Positions 23,346-36,000 of a stretch of 64,000 nucleotides of DNA are shown here, piece by piece. Source of the DNA: Dugong dugon. Its lineage: Eukaryota > Chordata > Mammalia > Sirenia > Dugongidae. Under the pieces are notes generated by a model. That model did not search any database, was not told the origin of the DNA, and saw only the letters and a program-made list of their open reading frames with translations. Position 1 is the stretch's first letter, and each line of letters opens with the position of its first letter. The position numbers and the translations under genes were made by a program. The stretch lies in assembly GCA_030035585.1 (NCBI GenBank), contig CM057462.1:145168734-145232733 (forward strand), given 5' to 3'.

Positions 23346-24348
23346 TACACATCTAACTGTATGTGTATAATTATAATCAAGCTAGGTCACTGCATTTACC
23401 GATTAAAAATATGTATATATGATTATCCCAATGAATACAATAAAATTAAACTATACTTAAAAAAAATCTTCTTCGCAAACTAGTGATAGAGATATTCTTA
23501 AATGGATAAAATTTACTTACCATATCTCAGCAAATTAATTTTCAAAGAAAAAGTGTGAGAAACATTCCATTTAAAAATCAGGAATGAGAAAAGGATGGCT
23601 TCAAACATCAGTTCTATTCAATATTGTCTTGCAGGTTGTAAACAACACACCATGAAAATAAAAAGAAGTAGAGCATGTAAAATTTGGAAAGAAATATAAG
23701 CAATCGTCATTATTTGCATATTATGTGATTGCCCGTGTAGATAGCCCAATAGTACTGCAAACTATTAGAACCAATAAAAGGGTTTCACAAGGCTTCTTTA
23801 TACTAAATCAATAACAAAGTTTGTTCTACACAGTAGCACTAAACATCAGAAATTGTAACTATCAATGGATAGCAGATATAATAACAATAGAAATTTTAAA
23901 TCCCTAAGAATAAATCTAACAAATATATACATATATTAAGAAGGTTATTTAGATAAAAAAGTAGTACTATTAAAAGGTACAAAATGCAACCTAAATGAAT
24001 AGAAAAATACATAATGTTCATAAATTAAAAGTCTTAATACAGTAAAACTAATAACATTCTTCAAATTAAAGTAAAAGTTCCAAGTACTTTTAATAAAATC
24101 TCAATATGACTCTGGTTGTTTGTATTGTTCTTTAGGGACTATTAACAGGTAGATTTAAAATGTAGATAGAAAAGCAAAAGAGCAAGAATGACCTGAATAA
24201 TTTTGAAGAATGAGATGCAGACAATTACTCTACCAAATATTAGAATTTATCCTAATCCTGTGGTTATTAAGACAATGTAGTATTGACAAATAGGCAAATG
24301 GAAATGAAATGATAGCCCTAAATCACCAAAACAAGAAAAAAGAAAGGA

Positions 24349-24550
24349 AAAAAAAAACCCCAAACTCATTGCCATCAAATCCGTTCTGACTTATAGCGAC
24401 CTCATGTGTTACTGTGAACTGCTCCATAGGATTTTCCTGGCTGTAACCTTACAGAAGCAGATCACCAAGCCTTTCTTCCAGGGCATTTCTTGGTGGGTTC
24501 CAACCACCAAACTTTAGGTTTATAGTTGAGTGCAAATCATTAATTAGCCC
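24349..24550 (-). mobile_element. old AfroSINE-like SINE, antisense
   Basis: A/C-rich left end, CTCATTGCCATCAAATC, GACTTATAGCGACCTCATG, body with AAGCAGATCACCAAGCC, and a degraded head. It interrupts the L1M ORF2. Confidence 0.75.
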
Positions 24551-24951
24551 TACCCATATAGGGAATCCGAGAATATGACAGAGGAAGCAGTACTGTTTGT
24601 ACAGTTTTCAGTTTGAGTGAGAAAAAAATTAAAAATTGATTACTGTGGTTTCTCATAGAGCTAAATGCACTACAGTTGAATTCAAAACCAAAATGTGCAA
24701 GCTAAAAAAAAAGATGTGACAAGAAAATGTAAGAAAATCTGCTTATGACAGCCCATGAAGAAAGGGTTTTTTAAACTACTTGCTAAAACCATATATTATT
24801 TACAGAAAAGGAATAGTACATTTGATTACATCAAATTAATTATCTTTCCAATAAAAAAGAAAACACATAACCAAAGTGAAAAGCCAAGCTAAAGGCTAAA
24901 AGAAAATAGATGCAACTCACATAGATGGCAGAAAATTGTTATCTAATATAT

Positions 24952-25390
24952 AGTTTGTCATACCATTGCGGCTTGCACGTTGCTATGATGCTGGACACTA
25001 TGCCACCAGTATCTCAAATAAACAACAGTGTCACCCATGGTGAACGTGTTTCAGCAGAGCTTTCAGACTAAGACAGGCTAGTAAGAAAGGAATGGTTATC
25101 TTCTAAAAATTATCCAATAAAAACCTTATGAATCACAACAGAACACTGTCCAAGTCCCTTGCTTTTGACATGTCATTAGGACTAATCAGTCGCTGGAGGA
25201 GAACATCATGTTTGGAGATGCAGAGACCAATGAGGGTGAGGGAGATCCTTGGTGAGATGGACTGGCACAATAGCTGCAAGGATGGACTTGAACATGCTGG
25301 GGATTGTGAGGATGATAAGGGCAACATTTCATTCTGCTGTACATTGTGTAGACATGAGTCAGAGCTCACTCAATGGCAGCTATCTGTATC
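24952..25390 (+). mobile_element. RTE deletion derivative (5' end joined to 3' end), sense
   Basis: The first 190 bp match the RTE 5' region also seen reversed at 40880-41075 (CGTTGCTATGATGCTGG, GTGTCACCCATGGTGAAC, AGCTTTCAGACTAAGAC). From about 25165 it matches the RTE 3' terminus (GACATGTCATTAGGACTAAT, GAGAACATCATG, GGATTGTGAGGATGATAAGG). The whole endonuclease and reverse transcriptase are missing. The element at 62060 has the same build and nearly the same junction. Non-coding, so it would depend on RTE proteins. Confidence 0.75.
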
Positions 25391-25498
25391 TGTATATTAA
25401 AATCTACTATACATCAATAAGAAAAGATAATACATTCAACATAAAAATATTTCCAGGCCATTCAAAGAGGAGGAAGCAATAATGGCTTATATATGGTA

Positions 25499-25945
25499 GG
25501 TTGTTGTCATGAGCCTTTGAGTTGATTCCAACTCATAGCAACACTGTGTGACAGAGTAGAACTGCCCCATAGGGTTTCCTAGGCTGTAATCTTTTTCTCC
25601 TCCCTTGTTTTTTAATTATAAAACCTCTTTATTATTTTTTTAAAGTAATATTTTTATTGTGCTTTAAGTGAAACTTTACAATTCAAGTTAGTCTCTCATA
25701 CAAAAATTTATGCATACATTGTTCTGTGACCCTACTTGCTCTCCTTATACTGTGACAGTACACTCTTCCTGTCCACCCCAGATTTCTTCTGTCCATTCAA
25801 CCAGCTCCTGACCCTCTCTGCTAGGCTGTAATCTTTATGGAAGCAGATCACCAGGCTTTTTTTCTCCTTCAGAGCAGCTGGTGGATCCAAACTGCCTACC
25901 TTTTGGTTAGCAGCCAAGCACTTAACCATTGCATCATCGGGGCTC
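25499..25945 (-). mobile_element. AfroSINE split by an L1 fragment, antisense
   Basis: The tail and body lie at 25499-25594 and the rest of the body and head at about 25821-25945. The two halves join in order once the inner L1 is removed. Outer target duplication: CTTATATATGGTA (25486-25498) against CTTATATATAGTA (25946-25958), one mismatch. Confidence 0.85.
25595..25820 (-). mobile_element. L1 3' end fragment, antisense, inside the SINE
   Basis: T-rich left end, then AATTCAAGTTAGTCTCTCATAC and CATTCAACCAGCTCCTGACC, the reversed 3' UTR of the L1 subfamily at 47631 and 59558. An exact 16-bp target duplication, CTAGGCTGTAATCTTT, lies at 25579-25594 and 25821-25836. Confidence 0.85.
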
Positions 25946-26447
25946 CTTATATATAGTATAGTGGATACTTTTTCATACTCATTAAAATGTCAAAACACTA
26001 ACAAACCTTTAATGTACAGACTGGTAAGGATATGGAACTACAGGTGCTCTCATATACATTTGAGTTGGTGTAAATGGTTCAATATCTTTGAAGAGCAATT
26101 TGCAATATATGGAAGAATTAAGGGGCATATGTTCTATGGGCCAGCAATTCATTACCAAATACACATCTTAGAGAAATTCTTGCATTTGTGCACAAGAATA
26201 TGTATACAACAATGTTTCTGTTGCATCAATTACAATGGTGAAATATTAGAAGCAACATAAATTATATATAAATAGGACAGATAATTAAATGGGATCATAA
26301 AGCAGATAATATGAATGACTTATAGTAATGTGTATCATTAATACATCTCAAAACATATTATGTCATCTATATTCGCTTTAAAACATGATAAACAAAATTA
26401 ACATATGCATACACATGTATGTAGTAAACAAGTACAAATATACATAA

Positions 26448-26507
26448 ACCAACCAAAACCAAACCCATTGTCATTGAGTCAATTCCAACTCATAGCGATC
26501 CTATAAA
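26448..26507 (-). mobile_element. AfroSINE tail fragment, antisense
   Basis: Only the reversed tail remains (AACCAAACCCATTGTC, CCAACTCATAGCGATCC). It lies in the L1M 3' end. Confidence 0.7.
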
Positions 26508-26630
26508 CACAGGAATGATAAATGCCATGTCAGAAAAGTGGTAATCTCCGAAGAGAGAGGAGTTTGCAAGGGGTGAGTTTGAAGTTTAATTCCATCTGCA
26601 ATATTTTATTTTTAAAAAGAAAGCAATTAT

Positions 26631-27354
26631 TAGAAAATGCTAAGAATGACGAAGCTGGGTGGTAACTATGTGAGTTTTTACATTATTCTTTATATATCTT
26701 TGGATGCTGATATTATTTTTTAATAAAAGATTAATAATAGTGACAGAAGGCCCTAAAAAAGTTGGATATTCATTCCTCTGAAAGGTCCCAAAGTTTCTCT
26801 GTCTGCCTCTCTCACTCAGTTTCTCTCTCAAATTTTCTTTCTCCCCATCTTGCTTGCTCCCCATCTCTCCTTGTCTCTGTTTTTGTCAGTCCCTCTTAGT
26901 ATCTGCCAGTCCTGCTTTCTATCTCTGTCTTCCACTGTCTCTATCGTCAGAAGCACATTCACTTCTCTGACAACTGTGGGCCCTGCTAAAACTCAACCGT
27001 GTAAAAGTTTAAATCATTTCACAGGATCATTACACTCTGCTACAGACGCCGACCTGAACAAAGTGGGCGAGGTGGGGGACCAGCTAGTAACTTTATGAGA
27101 GACAGATGCAATGGGAAGGAAGAGAATAATATACAGGGTTATTAGCTAAACTGTGACTAAATTGACCAGGGCATTTCACTGGGCATGTATGGTGAGGGAA
27201 ATGAAGAGAAATCATACCTTTATCAGTAATTACAGTAGAAACAAAAGCATAAGCAAGAGCTCTTCACTGCAACACCCATCATTACCTAGTAATTCAGGTG
27301 ATGCTGTCACCTGAATTCCTTAAGAACTCTATGCATTCGCTCCTTACTCCAATG
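26631..27354. other. intergenic with CT-rich stretch and a small palindrome
   Basis: About 26790-26960 is CT-rich low-complexity sequence. At 27291-27317 lies a perfect 11-bp inverted repeat around a 5-base loop. No gene. Confidence 0.5.
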
Positions 27355-27478
27355 ATAACCCATTGCTGTTGAGTCGATTCCAACTCATAGTGACCCTACA
27401 GGACAGAGTAGAATTGCATTACAGGATGCCCAAGGAGCGGTTGTTGAATTCAAACTGCCAAACTTTTGGTTAGCCCCA
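27355..27478 (-). mobile_element. AfroSINE, head-truncated, antisense
   Basis: ACCCATTGCTGTTGAGTC, GATTCCAACTCATAGTGACC, then the body up to CTTTTGGTTAGCC, after which the head is missing. Confidence 0.8.
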
Positions 27479-28291
27479 TCTCAAGCTTTTTCCCTGTGAT
27501 ATACTTGCTCCTTCAGTCTTTGCTCTACTGCTTCGTCTCTCAACCCATAGTTTGAAATTAAGGCAACATTAGCCCCTGGTACGTTGCACCTACTATGTCT
27601 CTGGGGGATTGAGACATAATTGCTGTCCTCAAGGATCTCATAATCTAGGAGGGTAAATACACTTTTTCTTCTCCCTCTCACCTCTGAGTTACCTAGACTA
27701 GGAGTACAGTATTCACAATCTTTGTATAGACCTTAAGAAATGCCCCCAGAAAAATCAGCTTGGCATTCAGAGGAGACACTCCTTTTCTGATTCCAGTTAC
27801 AAAGAGTGAAATGTTAGAAAGAAAATGACCATAACATCAACTAATATGATTCCTTTTAGATTTCTGATGTAGCATGATACGGGCAGAGATTAGTAAATTT
27901 GATGAGAACTAAGGACAGGACTTAGATCTGATCAGCACAATGAAATTATCTTCAGATCACCTTCTTCACCCAAACCATGTCATCACCATTTATTCCCTTA
28001 TTATTTGCTCCACTTTGTGTAATTCCTTTGATAAAGCCCAAAAGATGTTAGCAGGGAAAAAAAGATGAAGAATGTACTGGATTTTAGCATGAATTTTCTA
28101 CTCTACAGCAGAAGGTAATATACAATTTTTTTTTTGTATTTTGAAAAATGTTAAACTTGTCATTGGTTACATTGGTTAAATTATAGAGATTACATTTGTA
28201 TATGAATTATAATTTTATATATGAATTACAATTTTATATGTGATTTTTAATAAAAAACAGGAAAGCTAAAAATAAGCAAAAATGAAAAAAC
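27479..28291. other. intergenic, nothing recognised
   Basis: No repeat or gene signal that can be supported. Confidence 0.4.
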
Positions 28292-28303
28292 GAGTTACCT
28301 TTT

Positions 28304-29182
28304 TTTTTTCCCTCTTTTTTTTTTTATTGTACTTCAGGTGAAGGCTTACAGAACAAATAGTTTCTCATTAAACAGTCGTACACATATTGTTTTATAACAT
28401 TGGTTAACAACCCCACGACATGTCAACCCTCTCCCTTCTCGACCTTTTTTTTTTTTTTTTTTTTGGTGAAAATATACATAGCCAAAGACACACCATTTCA
28501 AAAATTTCTCCATGCGCAGTTCAGCGACATCAACTACGCTTTTCCAATTGTGCTGCTATTCTCACTTCAGATGAAGGTTTACAGATCAAAATAGCTTCTC
28601 ATTAAACAGTTAGTACACATATTGCCATGTGACAGTGGTTAACAACCTCACAACACATCAACACTATCCTTACTCAACCTTGGGTTCCCTATCACCAGCT
28701 TCCTTGTCCCCTTCTGCATTCTAGCCCTTGTCCCTGGACTGCTGTGCCTCATTAGTCCCATTTAGTTTTATGGGGCTGTCCACTCCCTACTGAACGGTGA
28801 ACTCGGAAGTGACTACACCACTGAGCTAAAAGGGTGTCCGGAGGCCATACTCTTAGGGTTTCTCCAGTCTCCTTTAGGTCACTAAATCTGGTCTTTTTTT
28901 GTCTGTGCTAGAATTGTGTTCTACATCCTTCTCTAGCTCTGTCCAGAATCCTCTGTTGTGATCCCGGTCAGAGCAGTTAGTGGTGGTAGCCGGACACCAT
29001 CTAGCTGTACTGGACTCAGTCTGGTGGAGGCCTTGGATGCTGTGGTCCATTAGTCCTTCGGACTAATCTTTTCCTTGTACCCTGTTCTCTTCATTCTCCC
29101 TTGCTCCTGAAGGGATGAGACCAGTGGAGTATCTTAGATGGCTGCTCACAGGCTTTTAAGACCCAAGACGCTACTCACCAAG
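28304..29182 (-). mobile_element. L1 3' end, 5'-truncated, antisense, 12-bp target duplication
   Basis: T-run at the left end and L1 3' UTR text throughout. The 3' UTR holds a terminal unit (28316-28442), a poly-T (28443-28464), then an inner segment that repeats the unit (GATGAAGGTTTACAGA...GTTAACAACC). GAGTTACCTTTT flanks it exactly at 28292-28303 and 29183-29194. Confidence 0.9.
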
Positions 29183-29194
29183 GAGTTACCTTTT

Positions 29195-31878
29195 CTTTAA
29201 GCGTTTATAATGACTATTAGTGTACCAGAAAAAAAAATGGAAAAAAAAAATTTCTATGACTGTAGGAACAGTATTAGCTTCTCAATTTTTCCAGTTTCAC
29301 AACTATCATGTATTTAGCTACTTATATTAATTTTGTTAACTTAGAATTCTTTAAAAAACTACTGACATTAATGTAATAGCACCATGATTATTCTTAATTA
29401 ATAGCAATTATAGCTGAAAAGGTACAGGAATTTGTAGGAAGAAAATATATTTGTAAATTCTAGGCAATTTTCACTTTTACCACTGGAAATGCGTAACATT
29501 AACTGGAGAGATTGTTAATATTCAATGGAGAGTTAATATCAACAAAAACTCACAACCACTGTTCCCTGTGGATAAAGGACAACGATTGAAAGCAGTCAAA
29601 CTTTACTTACTACTTTTTTTGCATTGAAAGCATGTTTTTTCAGGGGCCCTTGCTCATTTAGTTTTAGCTTTATATCAGTCCATCTCACTTATTAAATAAG
29701 GGGATATTAGAGTCAGTTATTAATTTCTAAAGTAAAAAAGTCTTTTTTATATGACTCAAAAATGATATTATTGAAACTTGAACTTTTAATTTTATCAACA
29801 CTAACTGTAAATGACACATTATAGTACCTCACTATTATTGAAACATACATCAGTTGCCAAGATTGGGCATGCATAGATTGTGGTGTATATTAGCATGCTT
29901 GACATTTAAAGTTCAGAACACAAACTAGGGTTTATAAAGCAATAACAAAAGCTAAACAAATGTTTCTATAAAATTATCTTGCTTATTTGGACAATTTCTG
30001 GTGTCTTAGCTATATTTGATTCAGCAGTTAATTTTTATAGTTCCATATTCTTGATAAGTCTACCCTTGGCTTTTATAGCACATAAATATAGAATATTGTG
30101 GTAGAAATCACATCACAGTTGTTTGTTCCATCTGGTGTATGGCCATAATTTTTGTATTAATAAAATAAAATTTTTATTATATATCAGTTCCAAAGAGACC
30201 TAAGGCCTATACAGTGGAGTCACAAAGTCTGATTAAATAATAGAAAGTGCACAGCATTACCATGGGCTCTCAGATGGTTACAAATCCAGCTTGTCTTCTT
30301 TAATAGCTTAGCTCTTTACTCCTGTAATATGTCTCCTATTTGATCACAGCACAGAAACAAGAGAAGCGTATCTGAAATCTTAACTACAAATCAATTCAAT
30401 TTACTGTATGTCTTTAGCTCCTAAACTGCAGGATGGAGCTCCTATTTTTATAAAACACATACACATAAGTCAGTATTGTGCATTTACTTTGACTTCAAAT
30501 CAAGTTACATGGATATTTAAGTGAATAATAATTCTATTACAAAAAATTTTAAATTCAAGATACATTTGATAAAAATAGATTCCTCTTATTGACATTATTT
30601 GCAAATTCTGAGTCACATTAATGTAATACACCATCTGAAGTTTCATTCCTATACATCTTTAATGTGCATACAATGGTTCAGTTGAAAAATGCATTTCCAT
30701 AAAACTGTATATTTTACACATGCTTTAATGACAAATACAAAGTTCTTATTTGAGTTTATTGTAATCACTGGGAAAGAATATGATGCTCATTTGTTTAAGA
30801 TTAGTTAACTTTCTAATTGTCAAGCATATTAAAATACCAGTTAATGCCCAGGAAAAAATGCTCTTGATGTGGGTCTACAAATAAGTCAAATTTGGGGAGC
30901 TACACGCGGTGAAGCATCCAGAACTAATAGTTTTTGGCAAGATATAACAGTCAGAAAGTTAGGAAAGATTGATCAAGCTACCTTACAATGTATGAGAAGT
31001 CCTTGCAGGAGGATTTTTTTTCCCCCCAGGACACATGGCATTATCTTTTTAGTTTAGTTTGGATGGAATATGAGTTAATATCTTCAGTCCATTCCTTTGG
31101 GGTATAGAATTTAAGTTCCAAGAACTGGAAACAAATGTCTGATGTGAAAGACTAGACCAGCAGAGAAAGAAAATTTCATGGAAGTCAGTATCTTGCTCTC
31201 ATAAATGCTAAGCTGCACCCAGAATGTAATTACAAAAATAAAAAGTTAATTTCTTCAAAGGTATGACGTTGAAAATATTTCAGATTCTAAATTATCTGGT
31301 CACTCGTAAATATCCATGATATTCACTCTATCATTCTGTACATTGATGTAAAGAAAAGACAACCGGGAAGAGCTCACATTCAAAATATCCAGATTTGGCC
31401 CCTCATGCCATCTCTCTAAGATTCATTTCCTCAAGGCTAAAATACAAATGATACCTACATTGCAGAGCCAGAGTGATGATAAGCAACAAAGGTAGTCTCT
31501 GACATTGTACTCAATGCAGGCGCTCAAAATAATAGAGTTTATTTCTACAAAATACCCCCCAAAGGAATTAAAAGGCAGATGAGTATGAACACCTTTACAT
31601 ATGTTTATGTGCCTTATACGATTCTGCTTCTTCTGTGTTTGCTCACATGTTTCATCATAATTTCTCCAGAACTAAAGAATGTTAAAGTTCTTTTGACTCT
31701 TCTATTTAATGAATATTTACCAATGTCTACTGTATGCCAGGCCTATTCAAAGGAGCCAGAAATATAAATGCATAGCTAAATATCATGAAATAATTCCTAT
31801 AAAATAATTAGTTCTATTGTGATAAAAAAGAAAAAGAAAACTAATTGTTTTAATGGAAATTGTTTTAAACGATAATTT
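29195..31878. other. AT-rich intergenic, no gene; small L2-like scrap
   Basis: Mostly without recognisable repeats, perhaps single-copy. About 31700-31767 (ATTTACCAATGTCTACTGTA, TGCCAGGCC) is reminiscent of a reversed L2 end. Open frames are at most 62 codons. Confidence 0.4.
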
Positions 31879-32978
31879 CTTTTTTTTTTAATTTAATTTT
31901 TTTTTTTTACTGTAATCCAGGTGAAGGCTTACAGAACAAATAGTTCATTAGTACACAGATTGTTTTATGACGTTGGTTAACAACCCCACAACATGTCAAC
32001 CCTCTCCCTTCTTGACCTTTTTTTTTAGTGAAAATATACATAGCCAGAGATAAACCATTTCAAAAATTTCTACATACACAATTCAGCGACATCGACTATC
32101 CTCTTCCAGTTGTGCTGCTATTCTCACTTTAGATGAAGGCTTACAGAACAAAATAGTTTCTCATTAAACAGTTAGTACACATGCTGCCCTATGACAATGG
32201 TTAACAACTTCACAACACATCAACACTATCCTTACTCAACCTCGGGTTCCCTATCACCAGCTTCCTTGTCCCCTTCTGCCTTCTGGCCCTTCTCCCTGGA
32301 TTGCTGCACCTCATTAGTCCCATTTGGTTTTATGGTGCTCTCCACTCCCTGGCTGAACGGTGAACCTCGGAAGTGAATTCATCACTGAGCTAAAAGGGTG
32401 TCTGGATGCCATACTCTCAGGGTTTCTCTAGTCTCCTTTAGGCCAGTAAATCTGGTCTTTTTGTCTGTGTTAGAATTGTGTTCTACAACCTTCTCTAGCT
32501 CTGTCCAGAACCCTCTGTTGTGATCCCTGTCAGAACAGTCAATGGTGGTAGCCAGGCACCATCTAGCTGTACTTGACTCAGTCTGGTGGAGGCCTTGGAG
32601 GATGTGGTCCATTAGTCCATTGGACTAATCTTTTCCTTGTATCCTATTCTCTTCATTCTCCCTTGCTTCTGAAGAGATGAGACCAGTGGAGTATCTTAGA
32701 TGGCTGCTCACAGGTTTTTAAGACCCCAGACGCTACTCACCAAGGTAGAATGTAGAACATTGTCTTTATAAACTGTGTTATGCCAATTGAGCTAGATGTT
32801 CCCTGAGACCATGGTCCCCACAGCCCTCCACACAGCAATTCAGTCTTTCAGGGAGTTTGGATGTGTCTGTGGAGCTTCCATGACCTTTCCCTGTACAAGT
32901 TGTGCTGGTTTCCCCTGTATTGTGTACTGTCTCACCCTTCACCCAAGATACCACTTATCTATTGCCTATTTAGTATTT

Positions 32979-32999
32979 CCCCCCCAACCCTTCCATCCC
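32979..32999 (-). other. G-quadruplex-type tract in L1 3' UTR
   Basis: The plus strand has C7-AA-CCC-TTCCAT-CCC, so the L1 sense strand carries four G-runs with short loops. It occupies the same 3' UTR position as the tracts at 39694 and 54305. Confidence 0.6.
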
Positions 33000-33051
33000 T
33001 GGTAACCAACAAAGATTGTTACATTTTGTGTGTGAACTTTTTCATGGGTTT

Positions 33052-36000
33052 TTACAATAGAGGTCTCATACAATATTTGTCCTTTTGTGATTGACTTACT
33101 TCACTCAGCATAATGTCCTCCAGTTTCATCCATGTTATGAGATGTTTCACAGATTCATCATTGTTCTTTCTCTTTGCATAGTACTCCACTGTGTGTATGT
33201 ACCATAGTTGGTTTCTCCATTCATCTGCTGATGGGCGTCTAGGTTGTTTCCATCGTTTTGCTGTTGTGAACAATGCTGCCATGAACATAGGTGTGTGTAT
33301 GTCTATTTGAGTGACGACTTTTGTTTCTCCAGGATATATTCCTAGGAGTGGCATTGGTGGATCGAATGGTATGTCTATTTCTAGCTTTCCGAGCAAGCGC
33401 CATATCATTTTCCAAAATGGTTGTATCATTTTGCGTTCCCACCAGCAACGCATAAGAGTTCCGATCTCCCCGCAGCCCCTCCAACATTTGTTATTTCCAG
33501 TGTTTTTGATTCATGCCAGTAATGCTGGGGTGAGATGGTATCTCATTGTGGTTTTAATTTGCGTGTCTCTAATGGCTAGTGATCACGAGCATCTCCTCAT
33601 GTGTCTGTTGGCCATTTGAATGTCTTCTTTGGTGAAGTGTCTGTTCATTTCCTTTGCCCGTTTTTAAATAGGATTGTTTGCCTTTTTGTTGTAGAGGTGT
33701 TGGATTTTCTTGTAGATTATGGAGATTAGACATTTGTCTGACTCTTACTGTCCAAAAATTTTTTTCCCAGTCTGTAGGTTCTCTTTTTACTCTTTTGGTG
33801 AAGTCTTTTGAAGAGCATAGGTGTTTGATTTTTAGAAGATCCCAGTTATCTAGCTTATCTATCGGGTTTTGTGCATTGATGGTTATGGTTTGTATCCTGT
33901 TAATGCCATGTATTGAGGCCTGAAGTTTGGTTCTATTTTTTCTTCTATGAACATTATAGTTTTAGGCTTTATATTCAGGTCTTTGATCCATTTTGAAGTA
34001 GTTTTTGTATACTGCATGAGGTATGGGTCCTGTTTCATTTTTTTTGCAAATGGATATCCAGATTTGCCAGCACCATTTGTTAAAAAGACTGTCGTTTCCC
34101 CATTTGATGGACTTTAGACCTTTGCTGAAAATCAGGTGACCGTGGGTGGATGGATTTGCATCTGGGTTCTCAATTCTGTTCCATTGGTCAATGTATCTGT
34201 CGTTGTACTAGTACCAGGCTGTTTTGACTACTATATCTGTATAGTAGGTTCTGACGTCAGGTACTGTGAGTCCTCCAACTTTATTCTTCTTCTTCAGTAG
34301 TGCTTTACATATTCGGGGCTTCTTCCCATTCCATATAAAGTTAACGATTAGTTTTTCCATCTCTTTGAAGAATGTTGTTAGTATTTGGATCAGGATTGCG
34401 TTGTATTTGTAAATTGCTTTGGGTGGAATTGTCATTTTCACAATGTTAAGTCTGCCTATCCATGAGCATGGTATGTTTTTCTATTTATATAGATCCCTTT
34501 GGATTTCTTCCAGTAGTGTTTTGTAGTTTTCTTTGTATAGGTCTTTAACATCCCTGGTCAGATTTATTCCTAAGTATTTTATCTTTTTAGGCGATACTGA
34601 AAATGGTGTTGTTTTCCTGATTTCCTTTTCATTGTTCTCCTTATTGGTGTATAGGAATCCAACTGATTTTTGTCTGTTTATCTTGTATCCTGCTACTCTG
34701 TTGAATCTTTCCATTAGTTCCAGTAGATTTCTCGTGGAGTCTTTAGGATTTTCTGTGTATAGTATCATATCATCTGCAAACAGGGACAGTTTGACTTCTT
34801 CATTACCAATTTGGATGCCCTTTATTTCTTTTTTTTGCCTTATTGCTCTAGCTAGAACTTCCAGCACAATGTTAAATAGGAGTGGTAATAAAGGGCATCC
34901 TTGTCTTGTTCCTGTTTTCAAGGGGTATGTTTTCAGCCTCTCTCCATTAAGAATGATGTTGGCCATTGGTTTTGCATAGATGCCCTCTATTATGTTGAGA
35001 AATTTCCCTTCTATACCTATTTGATTGAGAGATTTTATCAGGTATGGGTGTTGAATTTTGTCAAATGCCTTTTCTGCGTCAATTGAGATGATCATGTGAT
35101 TCTTTTCTTTCCTTTTATTTATGTGGTGGATTACGTTGATTGATTTTCTAATGTTGAACCATCTTTACATACCTGGTATGAATCCTACTTGGTCATGGTG
35201 TATTATTTTTTTGATATCATGCTGAAATCTATTGGCTAGAATTTTGTTGAGAATTTTTGCATCTATATTCATGAGAGATATTGGTCTGTAATTTTCTTTT
35301 TTTGTGACATCTTTGCCCGGTTTTGGTATCAGCGTTATGCTGGCTTCATAGAATGAATTTGGAAGTGTTGCTTCCTCTTCTGTGCTCTGAAATTGCTTGA
35401 GTAGTACTGGTACAAGCTCTTCTTTAAATGTTTTGTAGAATTCTCCAGTGAAGCCATCTGGGCCAGGGCTTTTTTTGGTTGGGAGTTTTTTTTATTACCT
35501 TTTCCATCTCTTCTCTTGTTATGGGTCTATTCAGATTTTCAACATCACTTTGTTGTAGTTTGGGTAGGCCGTGTGTTTCTAGAAATTTATCCATTTCCTC
35601 TAGGTTTTCAAATTTTTTGGAGTATAGTTTTTCATAATATTCTGTTATAATCCTTTTTATTTCAGTTGGGTCTGTTGTATTGTCCCCCGTTTCATTTCTT
35701 ATTTGGGTTATTTGTGCCCTCTCCTATTTTTCTTTTGTCAGTCTGGCCAGTGGTTTGTGGATTTTGTTGATTCTTTCTATTGTTTTTCTTTTCTCTATTT
35801 CATTTATTTCTGCTCTGATCTTTACTATTTCCTTTCTTCCATTGGTAGTGGGCTTTTTTTTTGCTGTTGTCTTTCTATTTGTTTGAGTTCTGTAGTTAAT
35901 GTTTTGATTTTGTCCCTTTTTTCTTTTTTGACATATGCATCCATTGCTATAAATTGCCCTCTGAGGACTGCCTTTGCTGTGTCCCAAAGGTTTTGGTATG

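Larger units (their letters stand above)
23106..26630 (+). mobile_element. old L1M, ORF2 to 3' end, sense, with four younger insertions
   Basis: Heavily decayed L1 ORF2 order can be followed: an AACATGGATGCAAAAATTAT block (palm), CAAACTATTAGAACCAATAA, CCCTAAGAATAAATCTAAC, a C-terminal block at 24590-24950, AACTACAGGTGCTCTCATA near 26037, TTAGAGAAATTCTTGCATTTG, and an L1M-like end. Younger elements interrupt it: a SINE (24349), an RTE derivative (24952), a SINE with nested L1 (25499), and a SINE piece (26448). No frame is open. Confidence 0.65.

Noticed and set aside
33311-33619. 102-codon plus-strand frame
   Set aside because: Antisense to the L1 ORF2 C-terminal region on the minus strand.
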